Source: Hybos culiciformis
Taxonomy: Eukaryota; Arthropoda; Insecta; Diptera; Hybotidae
Reading direction: 5' to 3'
NCBI GenBank assembly: GCA_964007475.1
Contig: OZ023273.1
Span: 115,119,812-115,183,811, forward strand
Length of the DNA stretch: 64,000 nt
Each line of letters begins with the position of its first letter. The stretch's first letter is position 1. Shown here piece by piece: positions 38,077 through 51,407 of this stretch. Under the pieces are notes generated by a model. The model was not told the origin of the DNA and did no database searches. It worked only from the letters and a program-made list of their open reading frames with translations. The translations under genes and the position numbers were made by a program.

Positions 38077-40140
38077 TTTATTTAATTTTATATATTAATT
38101 TATTTCGCTTTTATTGAATATTGAAAATAAATCATTTAAAATAAATTTATTTCCCTTGAAAATGTTAAATTTTATACCACTAATTAATTAAATTAATGAA
38201 CCAATAAGCATGGAGTGATGAGAATGTAATTAATTTTGCTGGGTAAATATATTTAAAAACTAAATATATACTTTTTTATTCGCTCAATATTCCAAATCGA
38301 AGATGTACTTTTTAATTTATGCAAAAGAAATAAAAAAAAAAACGTATATATATTTTAATCTGAATTATGCAAAATAAGGAAAAAAAATATGCACATGTAA
38401 TTAAAAATTCGTAAAATCGCACGCAAAATATAGCACAATACCGTTAAGAGAATCAAATGGAACTGATTAGTTGATGCGACTTTTCTTTATTGAAATGAAA
38501 AGGTAGTTCATAGGGATTATTGAGGAAGAGGAAAATAGTTTTCAAATTATTTATTTGGTTAATTTTTGTCATAAATGCCATTTATTGATTTTCATCAACA
38601 AAAGTGATTAATCTTCCAACCACTTCTATATATACGTATGAACAAAAGTGTCCGTGCAGAGAAAAATCAAACAATCCTATCATTATATTAAAGAGATTTA
38701 ATCAAAAATTTTCAAAAACAATATTTTGAAATTCATATTTCAATTTGAGGTATATACCTATAATAACCACAAATTTCAATTCCCTCAATCTCAGTACTTC
38801 CTCTAGATTAAGATAAGGCTTATTTGCTTTATAATTCAATTTTAGACGAAAGCTCAATTTTATAAAAAAAGTAAAATATTTGTACCTTACTTCGTATTTA
38901 ATACCTGAGTTATGGAAAAATTTGTCTCCTTTCTTCAACTTGAAAGGAAAATTAAAGTTTGACGATAAATCAACACTTCTTGAAGTCAAATTTTTAATTA
39001 TAGGCGGAAAATTTAAGTTGTGCCTCTACTGTATTTTAAAATTAAAATATTAATTAAAAATTAGCTTTAATACAAAATTATATTATCTTTTAATAAAATA
39101 GAAAATTTTAAGAATACAAATTTTTAATTTATTTTTAGAATTAATTTTTAAAAGCAGACAAAATGATAAATGAAGAAGAGAATGAATGAGGAACATTTTA
39201 TTTAGAGTTTTGCAAAATATATATAATAACAATGAAGCTACGTAACAAATCTGAAACTATTGTATGCTGGGAGAAATATTTGTTTTTAAGATAGACAAAT
39301 TCATATGCTTATCTAGAGCATCATTCATTACACATAATTTTTCATGATATATGAAAGGAAAATTAGATTTATTTTAAAAATATTTTGAAATTCAGAATTT
39401 TCAAAAAATTTCATTTTGTTGATTAAAACAGTCATTCACACTTTCAATTTTTACCATAAATTAAAACATATTGGAATGAAATTTAGTGTATATGGTAGTA
39501 TTCGCTTACTTTAAAATATAATTAAGATTTCTCTCGTGACGTACAATCTGTAAATAAATTTAAAATTTTAAAGGTTCTATAAAATTTTCGGAACCCTTTA
39601 CAAATATCTTAAGAGCACATAATATAGTTATTTCAATTTAATTCAATTAACTAATTTCACCCATGTCATGTAGTACAAAATTATACAATAAGCTACTATA
39701 CCTAATATATTTTTACCAGGAAATTTTCCTATATACATATGTACAACATTTATAATTCGTCGAATCAAATTTATAATATCGTAACTACAAAAAGTAAGTT
39801 TCAAGAAAATCGACTTTGGAGTTCATGTATTTACGACGTCATTATAATATTAAATTTGTTTACACTATGTTCTATTCTGTATGTTATATTTTTTGTATAA
39901 TATTGTATACATAATATTTTAATTTATTTTTTATTAAGTTATAATCGGCAGTGAGTATCTCGGAAATTATCAAAAAGGTAAAGCAACGAGGATAAAATTT
40001 AATTCATTTTTTGTATATTTTACTGTTACGGAAATGTAATTTTGTGTGAACATTTATGTATTTTAATACTTAAAAATTTAATTTTACTCTTTTTACTTTT
40101 TATTACAAACATTTTCAGTGAATAATATTCAAAAAAAGCA

Positions 40141-40278
40141 CTGTCCCAATAGGTATCAAATTAAGCTGCAAATTACAGATAGAAAAAGTTTTTCCTAAGT
40201 CTAATTTTGTTTTTTTAAATTTATAGTTTTGAAAATGTGTGCACATTTCAATTAGGTACAATTTTCATAAAAATTTCA
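40141..40278 (+). repeat. Dispersed direct repeat 'D', copy 1
   Basis: About 138 bases shared with copy 2 at 40,864-40,988, including TGTCCCAATAGGTA, AAAAGTTTTTCCTAAGTCT and CACATTTCAATTAGGTACAA. Copy 1 has a 10-base stretch (TCAAATTAAGCTG region) missing from copy 2. The origin is unknown: local duplication or two copies of one repeat. Confidence 0.75.
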
Positions 40279-40863
40279 GTCAATTAAATTTTTTCACTTT
40301 GAATTTTTAAATTTTAAATTTATTTAGATATTTAGATTTAAAAAAAAAAGAAAAGATAAACCGAACATAAAACCCAATAACGAAAACTAAATTGTGTTTA
40401 AGATTTTTATGCACGCCTGTTTTTATGCAAATAAAAAAATTTATTTTCTAGTAAAATAGATTAAAATAAAATAGATGAGAAAATAAAATGGAATTAAGTG
40501 TTTGTTGAATTGAATGATAAAAGTAAATATTACCATTTCATATTTAGACTGTCAATCTTTAATTTTTTAAAAATCTTAATTTAAAATTATTTTTTTGAAT
40601 TTGAAAATATTTGGAATATCTTAACTCGATATAATAACCTACCCATCATTTTGAAATGAAAATATCTTCTTTTAAAAACTAATCATAGGATTTTCCACAA
40701 CGATATAGATATGCAGAAAAAAATAAAATTGTCTTAAAGGTGGTTCTTTAATAATTAAAAAAATTCCGAAAAGAAAAATTTAATTTACTGTCAGCTTCAA
40801 TTGGTATCTTTTTACCATTAATATGTATTTTATTTGAAAAATTATAATTTAAAAAAAAAAATA

Positions 40864-40988
40864 TTGTCCCAATAGGTAGCAAATTACAGATAAAAAAAGT
40901 TTTTCCTAAGTCTTATTTTTTTTTTTTAAATTTATAGTATTCAAAATGCATGCACATTTCAATTAGGTACAATTTTCATCAAAATTTC
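40864..40988 (+). repeat. Dispersed direct repeat 'D', copy 2
   Basis: Second copy of the repeat at 40,141, 0.72 kb downstream in the same orientation and slightly shorter. It keeps TGTCCCAATAGGTA, TTTTTCCTAAGTCT and CATTTCAATTAGGTACAATT. Confidence 0.75.
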
Positions 40989-43900
40989 TCAGATACTTTC
41001 ATCTTATAGGGGCATATTAAACGTTTTAAAAAAAAACTCCTTCAGTGCTTTAAGACGAGAGATATAATTTTTAAAGATTTTTTGAGGCATAAATTTCATA
41101 ATTGTTTCTAATCCGAATTAATTGCACAATACTTATTGAAATTAAACATATTCAACGTATAGAAATAATAATGTAAACGCAGTTTGCTATTCATTAATTA
41201 TAAAAATTTGCTAATTTAAACTTTTTACAGTCAGAAAAATTTAATTTTTGATCTTATATTATGTACTAAGTGCAAGTAGAATTTTGACGGTAAAAAAATA
41301 AATATAATTATGTTATAATTATAATTAAGAGTAGAGACTATTTTGAGATTGAATAATTAAATTCCCATATTGCTTATTGTTTATAAACCTAATTTTGGAT
41401 GCATAGTAGTTGCGATTCATTGAAAGATGCAACAATTTTTTTGTCATACCCAAAATTTTATAATTCTTTTCATTACGTGTTGAATTAATTTTTCTTACTA
41501 TATATAAATTCCTCAGAAATTTATTGGATTACAATCGATTTGTTATAAAAGTTGTTATGATTTTTCCAAAAAAAAATGTTGAATATATAAAATAAAATTT
41601 TTGAAGCAAACAAAACTAGAAGGTTGCCGTAATTAATGTTACATGATTGCTGCACTATAGTGAAAGTTTCACCTCTAAAACAATAGAGTATAATAAATAC
41701 CCCTCTTTCTATATAGTATGTGTATAACGAGGCAATAAGGAGAGATTGCTACTTAAAATTATTATTATTAACTTAAAATTCAAGTTCTGTTCCTATAATA
41801 CATATAATAATTTAGATCTTGGCTTCCGAAACTTTTCATTAATTTTAACTCTGTTCCGTTCTTCAAATTACATATTATGAGTCTACCTACAGAAGTTTAT
41901 GTTATATCATAATCCTATATACGGTGATTAAGTATTAAAAATAATTCAATTAAGGATTCTATAAATTTATAGATATGTCGTTTATCGGATTATTACAAAG
42001 TTATGATGCTAGATGAAAAACACAATTTATTTTTCAATTTTGAGCTTTTCTTTATTTGAAATTAAAATGAAAAATAAAAAAATTCTGATTTTTTTTTTGT
42101 TATAAATTTTCTCATCGGGAAATTTTTTGGATCAGTTTTTTCAAGATTTTCAAAAAAGATAAATGTATCTTTTTGTTGGTTGAAATTTTTTCTTTAAATA
42201 TATTTTAAATATTTTTATTTATTTTTCATGTCATTCAAGATATTATAAATATAATTTTTTGTGTTTTTTTTTTTTTTTTCAAATTCAAAGTCAATATAAT
42301 ATTTCAATAATTTTGAAAACAAAAATTATGTGAATTTTAACATCAAAATCTTAATTCATTATAAAAGTATATTTCATTCATAGAAAAAAATTACATAATT
42401 TAATTTTTGATATTGGGAAAAAAATAATATTATTATTTTTTTTGACAATGCCACCAAATCACAGAAAAAAGGTAAAAAAAAAAACAAATTATAATGTTTT
42501 TAAAATTTGAAATATAGGATTTTGATGAAATATTTATTTGGACATTGTTTACTATTTTCCGCAAATAACTATAAAAGTGTGTTTGATATTTATCGGATGT
42601 TAATTTTTTTGCTCGGAAATTAATTTTTATTAAGATTATTATATTTAGATTAAATTTCAAAATTTTAGGAATTTTATTTATCTACCAAATTAAAATTCTA
42701 TGTGGGTATTTCGATTTGATTTTTTGGGAAGTTCTTATCTATTTACTATAGAATTATCGGGTTTATAATTAATAAATGTTAAAAGAAATAAAAAAAATTG
42801 ATTTAGGTTCCAGGTTCTTTTTAAATTTTACTTTATTAAAAATCTAAATTTAAGATAGTGTGACCAGTGTGACGGTGTGGTAGAGTATCAATAACTTTAA
42901 AAAATGAATGAAAATGAGCCATAAATTATGTTCCAATTTTGGTGTTGATAACCTAGTGACCGAAGCTGAGGAAAATTCTTAAAATTTTACGATGCTTAAA
43001 TAAACTAGAAGATTATATCTACCATAATCTAACTGTATCCTATCAGATGCTTCCAACTAAAACCAGTGTTTTTAACTTTTCATACATTTTGAGGCTTTTA
43101 AATGGAATTTAATATTATGTTTGGCCTTGAGATGAATTTTTAGATAAAAGAGAAGATACTTCTTACATCTATTTCTTTCTAAGAAAGATATTTGTAGAAG
43201 TAGTTCATAATACCCTAATGCCTAAGATATTCTAGCCTCTTTAGGTTCATTTTTTGTTAATTTCTAATTTAAGAATTCAGGTAGGTGTTTATGCATCTAG
43301 CCTAGACCTTTGAAAAAATGGTTTTTTTACAAAGTTATTATTACTTAGAATAAAAAAATACTTTAAAAATGCAGAACAATAAAACTTAAATATTTATAAA
43401 AACTTAAATAAATAAATAAATAAAAAAAACTTATTAATAGATTTTATTTAAAAATTGCCGGGATGGCTATTAAATAATGGGATAGATAGACAACAAAAGT
43501 ATTCTTTTTTTTTTTTTTTTAATATTTTTATTTTGAAATAAAAATAAAAAAACAAACATCCTTTTGTTTTATTAAAAATAGAACAGCTGTCTGTAACAAA
43601 AGCATTAAATCTTAATACAAATTTTTTGTTTCTTTCTTCTACTTTTAATGTTTTTTAATATTTTATATAGTGTTGAACCTAGAATTTCATATAAAAATTA
43701 TCATTACACAATTTCATTAATAATCCAATAATATTAATCATCCGCTGAAATGATTACATGTGAAATTACTCATATACAATCTTTCATAAACTTATCTGGT
43801 GTTAGGATCTATATCTGTCACATTCAAATCAATCTATTTTGTTTCAAAAAAAGTTTCGCTCTTTTGGACTTTTCTTTTTCTTTTGTATCAAGTTTCTGAC

Positions 43901-46900
43901 CAGGTTTAGAATATCTTTGAATATCTTATTTTACGTACTAAAAATGGACATATAGCAGCCCTATAATTTCTAGTAAAAATATTGAGCATTACACTATTTT
44001 ATTTCAATTGAACTTCGATTTCAAAAGTTGCTTTATTGGCTTATAAATTCTTATATTTTTTAGTTCAAGGTAATGTTTGGTATTTTATTTCATTTTCTAT
44101 TCACTTTATGGAATTTGCCCAACCTGATGTTAAAACTATATATACTGAAACTATCGAGGCTTAAATATTTAACTCATCATCATCGTCATAAAGGCTATTA
44201 AGAGCTCTTCATAAAATAAAATAGTAAAATTTTACAGAATTATCTTTTAGTTAAAACATAAATATTCAAATTATTGAGCATAAAATAAGCGAAAAATTTC
44301 AAATTAAAAATGAATATAATTAAATTTTTGTTATGAAAAATATCAAAAACATTTATAAAAAAACATGATAGCGCCAAATTGTTTCCTTTGACAATTTTGT
44401 GCTCTGAAAATAGAATTAAGACAGGAAAACAGACACTTGATGCGATGGCAATTAATCGTTTTTTTTTTCATTTATCTTAACGTAACCCATTTAATTTTTT
44501 TTTAATGAATTTAGGGATTGGCTGGATATAGGTGTGAATAGTTTATTTCAATGAAACGAAATATCATATTTAAATCGAATAAATGGCTTAACTTAAAAAT
44601 TATTTAGTTCCAAAATGTTGCGTACAAAATATATTAGAAAAAATAATTGAAGTATAGAGCCCGCTTTCAACTTTTGGATTTAAACTATTTGGCTCTCTGT
44701 TCATGTAACAACTATCCTAGAAATTCACTTTCAGTCCCCCAGTCGAATCTTTAGTCATAATCGGAGCTAAACTTTTTTTCTATATTTCTTTAATTGACAT
44801 CAATTAATATCGAATATCCGGATGGGTTGTTCGAACTCGAAGTCTTGGTTTGGCAAGTTGTTTATTAGGATAAAATATAATCATTTAAGTGCGCGACAGA
44901 CCGAAGGTCAGACAGAAAGCTAAAATATATTACCCGTTTTTTTTAATTTTTCATGGAAAACAGGTAAAAAAAGATTCGACACTTTAAAATTGAAGAATTT
45001 ATATTTTTTACTCTTTTTTGGACACAAAATGTTTAACAAACAAAAACATAAAAACATTTTCTAGTTTTTAATGTTGGCATTGTGGGTTTTACTGATATAT
45101 GAATGTACATATTTCTTCGTAATTCTAATCAAGACATTTGAATTAGGCGTTTTAATTTTAAATACTCAACATTGTTTGACTCTTCCCTTGTACGAAAGCG
45201 TGAACTATATGTACCAAATTAAAGTGTTTTTTTTTATCTATTAAATTAAGTCTTCATTTTTTTGGAATTTTCATTATTCGGATGATTTAATTTTTTAATA
45301 AGAAATACATAATAATTATTGGCAATATTAAATTATTTTTATTAAAAATTTTATTAATAGAAAAAAATATTGAAATAAAGATGCAAGCCAAAAATATAAT
45401 TTTTTTTTTTTAAACTATCTTAACGAAATTTTAATTGCAATTTTTAAATAGTATTATTTATGAATATGTAAATATTTAAACATTTAAAATTTAATTAAAA
45501 AAAATTCAGAAAATTTTTAAAAATTTTCATGCATCATTTACAAATAATTTATTATGTTTTTTTTATTATATTTATAATCTTTTTTTTTTGTGTATTTAGA
45601 ATTTTGAGGTATAAATATGTACATAAAATTCACTCATTAAAAAAAAATTGTTTATTTGATCTTCAATGTATCTTCCTAAAATATTATGTTTTCTTCAAAA
45701 TCATTTCATTACAAATACCAATTCTGCAACATTGATAGTATTCATTATATTAAAAAAAAAATCTTATTTTGATATCAATATGCAACATCTTGTTCAAAAA
45801 ATATTGTAAAAGTTAGTAAGAGCACAAAGCCTTGGGCTTTATTTAGATATTTACTATTATTTCTTGACATATTATGATTAATGAATATTATGATATTATT
45901 TCTGAAAAAAAAAAAAGAGGATCTTCTTATCAAACTTATATTCAATTTACTGATTACGTCAATTCATGAATAATAAGTTGTTGGGCTCAAATGATTCCTG
46001 CCAAAAAAAAAAAAATATGTTTTTATTATAAATAAATTGATATATATTCTGGTACTTGTTATGAAAATGAACTTTATTCCTTAAAAAAAATATATATGTT
46101 CATCATAAATGCCCATATAACACCTGTGTATAGTATGAATTTTTTTTTGTAATTTTTTTATGATGTTTTCAATAAACAATTATTATGTTTTTTAAATGAA
46201 AAACAACCTAATAACAAACTTCTAGGATTAAATTTGCATGTACAATGTACATAAATTAAAAATTTATTCAAAAAAAAATAAAAAAAAATACAAATTATTA
46301 TGTTTTACATCTATCTAAAAAAATTTTACATAAAGTATTGATTTTGATGCAATTAATATAGATTTGTGTCATGTAAAACAAAAAAAATTAATTTGAAACA
46401 TTTTTTTTTTCTTTTTGAAATTTTTGTTTAAATAATATTTGGATAGAAGAAATTTTGAATGCCATTTGTTACTGTTTACATATATAAATAATTTTAGTAT
46501 CATGATTCGTTTGTTTTTTAAATTAATATTTGTTTTTTTTTGTTTAATTATTTCCAAATTTGTCTGCAAAATATTTTATCTTTATCTGTGTACCAATCAC
46601 ACCAATTACGTACTAAAATCGTATACAAAATTTCATTGAAATCCATTGTCAATAACTGCTAAAATCGAAATAAGTAATAAAAAATTTTCAAACGTGACTT
46701 TATCTGGCTCAAACTTTTTCCCCGAACTAAAACTCCAGACAGAAACAATTGTTTTTTTTCTGTCCCTTTTTTCATATATTGATTTGATTTAATTTTTTTC
46801 AACATAACATAAAAGGGGTAAAATAATATTTTCTTAACTGGTTTGAAATGTGCAATAATTTGCAGCCTTCTAGCAAAATAACATTGCTTGTATAATTATA

Positions 46901-47017
46901 AGTAAATCTAGTTATTTGTTATTCTATCTATATATTTATCTATTCTTAAATACTATAATAAAATCATTATAAAATTCAAATTCAAGAAAAAATAAATTAT
47001 AATGTAATAATAAATTT

Positions 47018-48306
47018 TAATGCGTTGGGGATCGTTATGTTGTATTTAGTGCTATAGAATTTAGATCACTAAATGGAGTATTATATGCGTCAATACACAT
47101 GCAATCATTTAGATGCATCTGCGTAAATAATGAAAAAATTTAGATGCATCAGCGTATATAATGAAAAAATTTAGATGCATCAGCGTAAATAATGAAATCA
47201 TTTAGCGTAAATAATGAAATCATTAATACCTCTCACAATATCTCAAAACAGCCAAATACAAAAAAAAAAAAGAGAAAAAATGAGAACTACGTTATTCATA
47301 CACAAAAATAATATCCCTAAAAGAAAGAGAAATTAAAGAATGATTAACGTGGAATATTTCCCAAATCTTCTTTTATCTGTAAAAGAAAGAGAAATTAAAG
47401 AATGATTAACGTGGAATATTTCCCAAATCTTCTTTTATCTGTAAAAGAAAGGGAAATTAAAGAATGATTAACGTGGAATATTTCCCTCCATTTCTTTTAT
47501 CTTTATTTTTTATTATAAATTATCTCTATATTCTCTCTTTGCAACTACCTCTCCCCAACGCATTAAAACAGTATATTGGATATGTTAACAAAATTTGTTA
47601 TAACAACTCGTTGTCTATACGTTAATAGTAGATTATTGTATACGTTAACTAAATTTGTTATTAATTACGAGGTGTCTATACACACAAACACATAGACACG
47701 AGTGAAAATTATATGACGAGACCGAAGGTCGAGTGATATAATATTGACAAGTGTCTATGTGTTTGTGTGTATAGACAACGAGTTGTTATAACAAATTTTG
47801 TTAACATATCCAATATACTGTTTTAATGCGTTGGGGAGAGGTAGTTGCAAAGAGAGAATATAGAGATAATTTATAATAAAAAATAAAGATAAAAGAAATG
47901 GAGGGAAATATTCCACGTTAATCATTCTTTAATTTCCCTTGCTTTTACAGATAAAAGAAGATTTGGGAAATATTCCACGTTAATCATTCTTTAATTTCTC
48001 TTTCTTTTAGGGATATTATTTTTGTGTATGAATAACGTAGTTCTCATTTTTTCTCTTTTTTTTTTTTTTTTGTATTTGGCTGTATTGAAATATTGTGAGA
48101 GGTTGATTTCATTATTTACGCTAAATGATTTCATTATTTACGCTGATGCATCTAAATTTTTTCATTATATACGCTGATGCATCTATTTTTTCATTATTTA
48201 CGCAGATGCATCTAAATGATTGTGTGTGTATTGACGCATATAATACTCCATTTAGTGATCTAAATTCTATAGCACTAAATACAACATAACGATCCCCAAC
48301 GCATTA
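47018..48306. repeat. Foldback repeat family 'F', copy C: long inverted repeat
   Basis: A 1.29-kb palindrome-like element. Its outer ends are perfect inverted copies (TAATGCGTTGGGGATCGTTA at left, the reverse complement ending at 48,306). Moving inwards, both arms hold the same modules. First is TTTAGATCACTAAATGGAGT with CAATACACATGCAATC, then ATTTACGC...GATGCATCT repeats of about 28 bp, then the 62-bp satellite units with TTAACGTGGAATATTTCCC. Inside these are ATTCTCTCTTTGCAACT and the hairpin with CACAAACACATAGACACGAG. The centre is a small stem with GACCGAAGGTC near 47,730. No ORF is coding-like. Compared with copies A and B, this copy has duplicated its outer modules on both sides. Confidence 0.85.
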
Positions 48307-49052
48307 ATAGTAGATTATTGTATATGTAAACTAAATTTGTTATTAATTAAGAGTTCTGTATACACAAAAATACATTGACACGAGTCAATACTTATATCAC
48401 GGAATCGAAGGTCGAGTGATATAAATTGACAAGTGTCAATGTATTTTTGTGTAAATACAGAACGAGTTGTATAACAAATTTTGTTTACATATCCAATATA
48501 CTGTTTTAATGCGTTGGGGAGAGGTAGTTGCAAAGAGAGAATATAGAGATAATTTATAATAAAAAATAAAGATAAAAGAAATGGAGGGAAATATTCCACG
48601 TTAATCATTCTTTAATTTCCCTTTCTTTTACAGATAAAAGAAGATTTGGAAATATTCCACGTTAATCATTCTTTAATTTCTCTTTCTTTTACAGATAAAA
48701 GAAGATTTGGGAAATATTCCACGTTAATCATTCTTTAATTTCTCTTTCTTTTAGGGATATTATTTTTGTGTATGAATAACGTAGTTCTCATTTTTTCTCT
48801 TTTTTTTTTTTGTATTTGGCTGTATTGAAATATTGTGAGAGGTATTAATGATTTCATTATTTACGCTAAATGATTTCATTATTTACGCTGATGCATCTAA
48901 ATTTTTTCATTATATACGCTGATGCATCTAAATTTTTTCATTATTTACGCAGATGCATCTAAATGATTGTATGTGTATTGACGCATATAATACTCCATTT
49001 AGTGATCTAAATTCTATAGCACTAAATACAACATAACGATCCCCAACGCATT
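48307..49052. repeat. Tandem unit 2 of foldback copy C
   Basis: A direct repeat (about 746 bp) of the right half of copy C. It starts at TAGTAGATTATTGTATATG and ends at the same CGATCCCCAACGCATTA word at which the first unit ends. It contains the hairpin (here TACACAAAAATACATTGACACG), three 62-bp satellite units and the GATGCATCT repeats. Similarity to the preceding unit is very high, so the duplication looks recent relative to copies A and B. Confidence 0.85.
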
Positions 49053-49772
49053 AATAGTAGATTATTGTATATGTAAACTAAATTTGTTATTAATTAAGAG
49101 TTCTGTATACACAAAAATACATTGACACGAGTCAATACTTATATCACGGAATCGAAGGTCGAGTGATATAAATTGACAAGTGTCAATGTATTTTTGTGTA
49201 AATACAGAACGAGTGTATAACAAATTTTGTTTACATATCCAATATACTGTTTTAATGCGTAGGGGAGAGGTAGTTGCAAAGAGAGAATATTTTTTCTTCT
49301 CATTTTTTCTCTGTATTTGGCTGTATTGAAATATTGTGAGAGATATTATGTTGTATAACAAATTTTGTTTACATATCCAATATACTGTTTTAATGCGTAG
49401 GGGAGAGGTAGTTACAAAGAGAGAATATTTTTTCTTCTCATTTTTTCTTTTTTTTTTTTTGTATTTGGCTGTATTGAAATATTGTGAGAGATATTATGTT
49501 TGTTTAGGTATTACGTAATATCATAGATTAAGAATACAGAAAGATGGGAAGCTTCATACAACATTATTTTTGGTATTTTTAAGTCAATGTGTATTCAATA
49601 CGAAACATCGAAATGATTTCATTATTTACGCTGATGCATCTAAATTTTTTCATTATATACGCTGATGTATCTAAATTTTTTCATTATTTACGCAGATGCA
49701 TCTAAATGATTGCATGTGTATTGACGCATATAATACTCCATTTAGTGATCTAAATTCTATAGTACTAAATAC
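49053..49772. repeat. Tandem unit 3 of foldback copy C, truncated and rearranged
   Basis: The unit starts like unit 2 (hairpin with AATACATTGACACG), loses the satellite block, and contains a direct duplication of about 140 bp. TTTTAATGCGTAGGGGAGAG occurs at about 49,250 and 49,388, each followed by GTATTTGGCTGTATTGAAAT. About 110 bases of unrelated sequence (49,500-49,610) follow, then the GATGCATCT repeats and the outer module. The unit breaks off at a MITE insertion at 49,773. Confidence 0.75.
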
Positions 49773-50178
49773 ATGCCTTGTTCAGACAATGAAATCTTAT
49801 CATGATAATCTTACTCTTGTGATTATCATTCTTTTTTTCATGATTTGCTCATACAAAAAAAGTGTCATCGGAAATCATGATTATCGAAAATCATGAAAAT
49901 GTTCAGGGATGAGTTTATAGTTTTTTACCATCCATGTTACCCATTTCCACTCATTCCTAGAAACTTTTGACTTTTATTTTTGACATATTTTCTTTATTTA
50001 CAAAACAAAAAAAAATTTGAGTAGCAAATAATATTTATGTTTTTATTTTGTTTGCTTTCATGTTGTTTACTTTTTTTGTTTTCGTTCATAATCATGTTCA
50101 CACAGGTTTTCAAAGTATGATTATCTACGCAAATCACGATTACGAAATCATGATTTAGTCGTTGTCTGAACAAGGCAT
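49773..50178. mobile_element. 406-bp MITE with ATGCCTTGTTCAGACAA ends
   Basis: Terminal inverted repeats ATGCCTTGTTCAGACAATGA (left) and ATGCCTTGTTCAGACAACGA (right, reverse-complemented) are identical for 17 bases. They are flanked by the 3-bp direct repeat TAC (49,770-49,772 and 50,179-50,181). The subterminal regions are rich in ATCATGATT-type words on both sides. No transposase frame exists. A 3-bp duplication would suit the PIF/Harbinger group, but TAC is not its usual TWA target, so the superfamily is left open. It interrupts or abuts the end of the third foldback unit and is therefore younger than it. Confidence 0.8.
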
Positions 50179-50181
50179 TAC

Positions 50182-51407
50182 GTATAGTTAATCGATAACT
50201 TAAATATAATCGAGATAAAAATTTTCAATTTCAATTCAAAAATATTTATAGGAAATTTTGTAATTAATGAAACCACTTGATAACATAATTAATTAAGTTT
50301 TCAATAAAATTTAAAAAAATAAACTTCAAATAATTTACTAAGAAAAAATTAAATTTAATTTAAGGGGCACCATGATGGGATATTGAAATTATATTTCCTT
50401 TCTTTCATTTAAATATTTATTTCTTTTTAGTATTTATTTACCTACTCTATTTAAACTTAATATGTATTAAATATTTTGATTTTTTTAATTTTTACTTGTA
50501 CCGTATCTACAACTTGTGTACTTTATAAATATAATTTACTTCAATATCTTTGATGAATTTTTTTCAATAGACACATAAAATATTATAATCCTTCATTGAA
50601 ATGTTTTCATCCAATCAATTTACAAAAATTTGATATAAATCTGTTCGTAGTGTAGTAAATGATTTATTAAAATGTCGTAAACTACGGTACAGTAAACTAT
50701 TTTATTTAAAACTAGGTTTATTGTTTCAGAGAGCACACATCTGTTTTCGAGTGTGTTCATATATTGGAAAAATATTGAAATAAAAATCAAACTTAAAAGT
50801 TTTTGTTTTAATAGCTATAAAAGATACTTACCTCACCAGAAATCAATAAAAAGTTAATTATGCATAGTTTATTAAATTGCCTTAATGTATATTTTTATAT
50901 CTATAAAATAATTAAAAAAAATTGATCTAGATTCAAGATTTCATAAATTTATTTTCAAATATTAAAATAAAGTAAAATTTAAATATTATTTCAATCATCA
51001 AACAAACATTTGATGGTTGAAAAATTGGAATTTTATTGATATGCGAAAAAAAAAAAATTATATTTTTTCGAGATATAAAAGAGTAATTGATTTCTAATAA
51101 AATTTATTACCCTCAAGTTGAAAAAAAGAAAACAAATTAATATAAATATTAATTTTGTCTAGAAAATGATGCGTCGCATATGGCAAATTTCAATAATTTT
51201 TTTTTAAAAAATTAAATATTTTTGAATATTTTTGTTGGTTCAATAGACTTTATGGTTAACCCGAAATTATTTTAAAATATTTTCATTCCATAAATTTTAT
51301 TATCAAGTATATACGAATCAATTTTCTGTTTTTATTAGCTTGAATTTAAATTAAATTTATATAAAACTTTATATTCGCACTTTAAAATTTTTCCTTTTTT
51401 TTTACAG
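50182..51407. other. A+T-rich spacer or intron upstream of the second SET gene
   Basis: Poly-A/T sequence ending in a pyrimidine tract and acceptor (CCTTTTTTTTTACAG|AAACAT). It must include the 3' part of an intron of the SET gene. No upstream exon was found in it. Confidence 0.6.

Larger units (their letters stand above)
38077..47017. other. Intergenic spacer between two divergent SET genes
   Basis: Nine kilobases of A+T-rich sequence upstream of both SET genes. The first exon(s) of the plus-strand SET gene could lie here, but I found no MYND-like spacing of Cys codons. The only structure noticed is a dispersed direct repeat at 40,141 and 40,864 (separate entries). Confidence 0.5.

Noticed and set aside
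48315..49361. Two ORFs with identical C-terminal halves, minus strand
   Set aside because: The shared sequence is the tandem foldback half-unit, and a similar frame occurs at 18,469; repeat-derived, not a gene family.
47018..49772. Repeat array considered as a CRISPR or satellite-only locus
   Set aside because: The nuclear intron-bearing genes exclude CRISPR, and the units are inverted with terminal words, so a foldback element fits better than a plain satellite.
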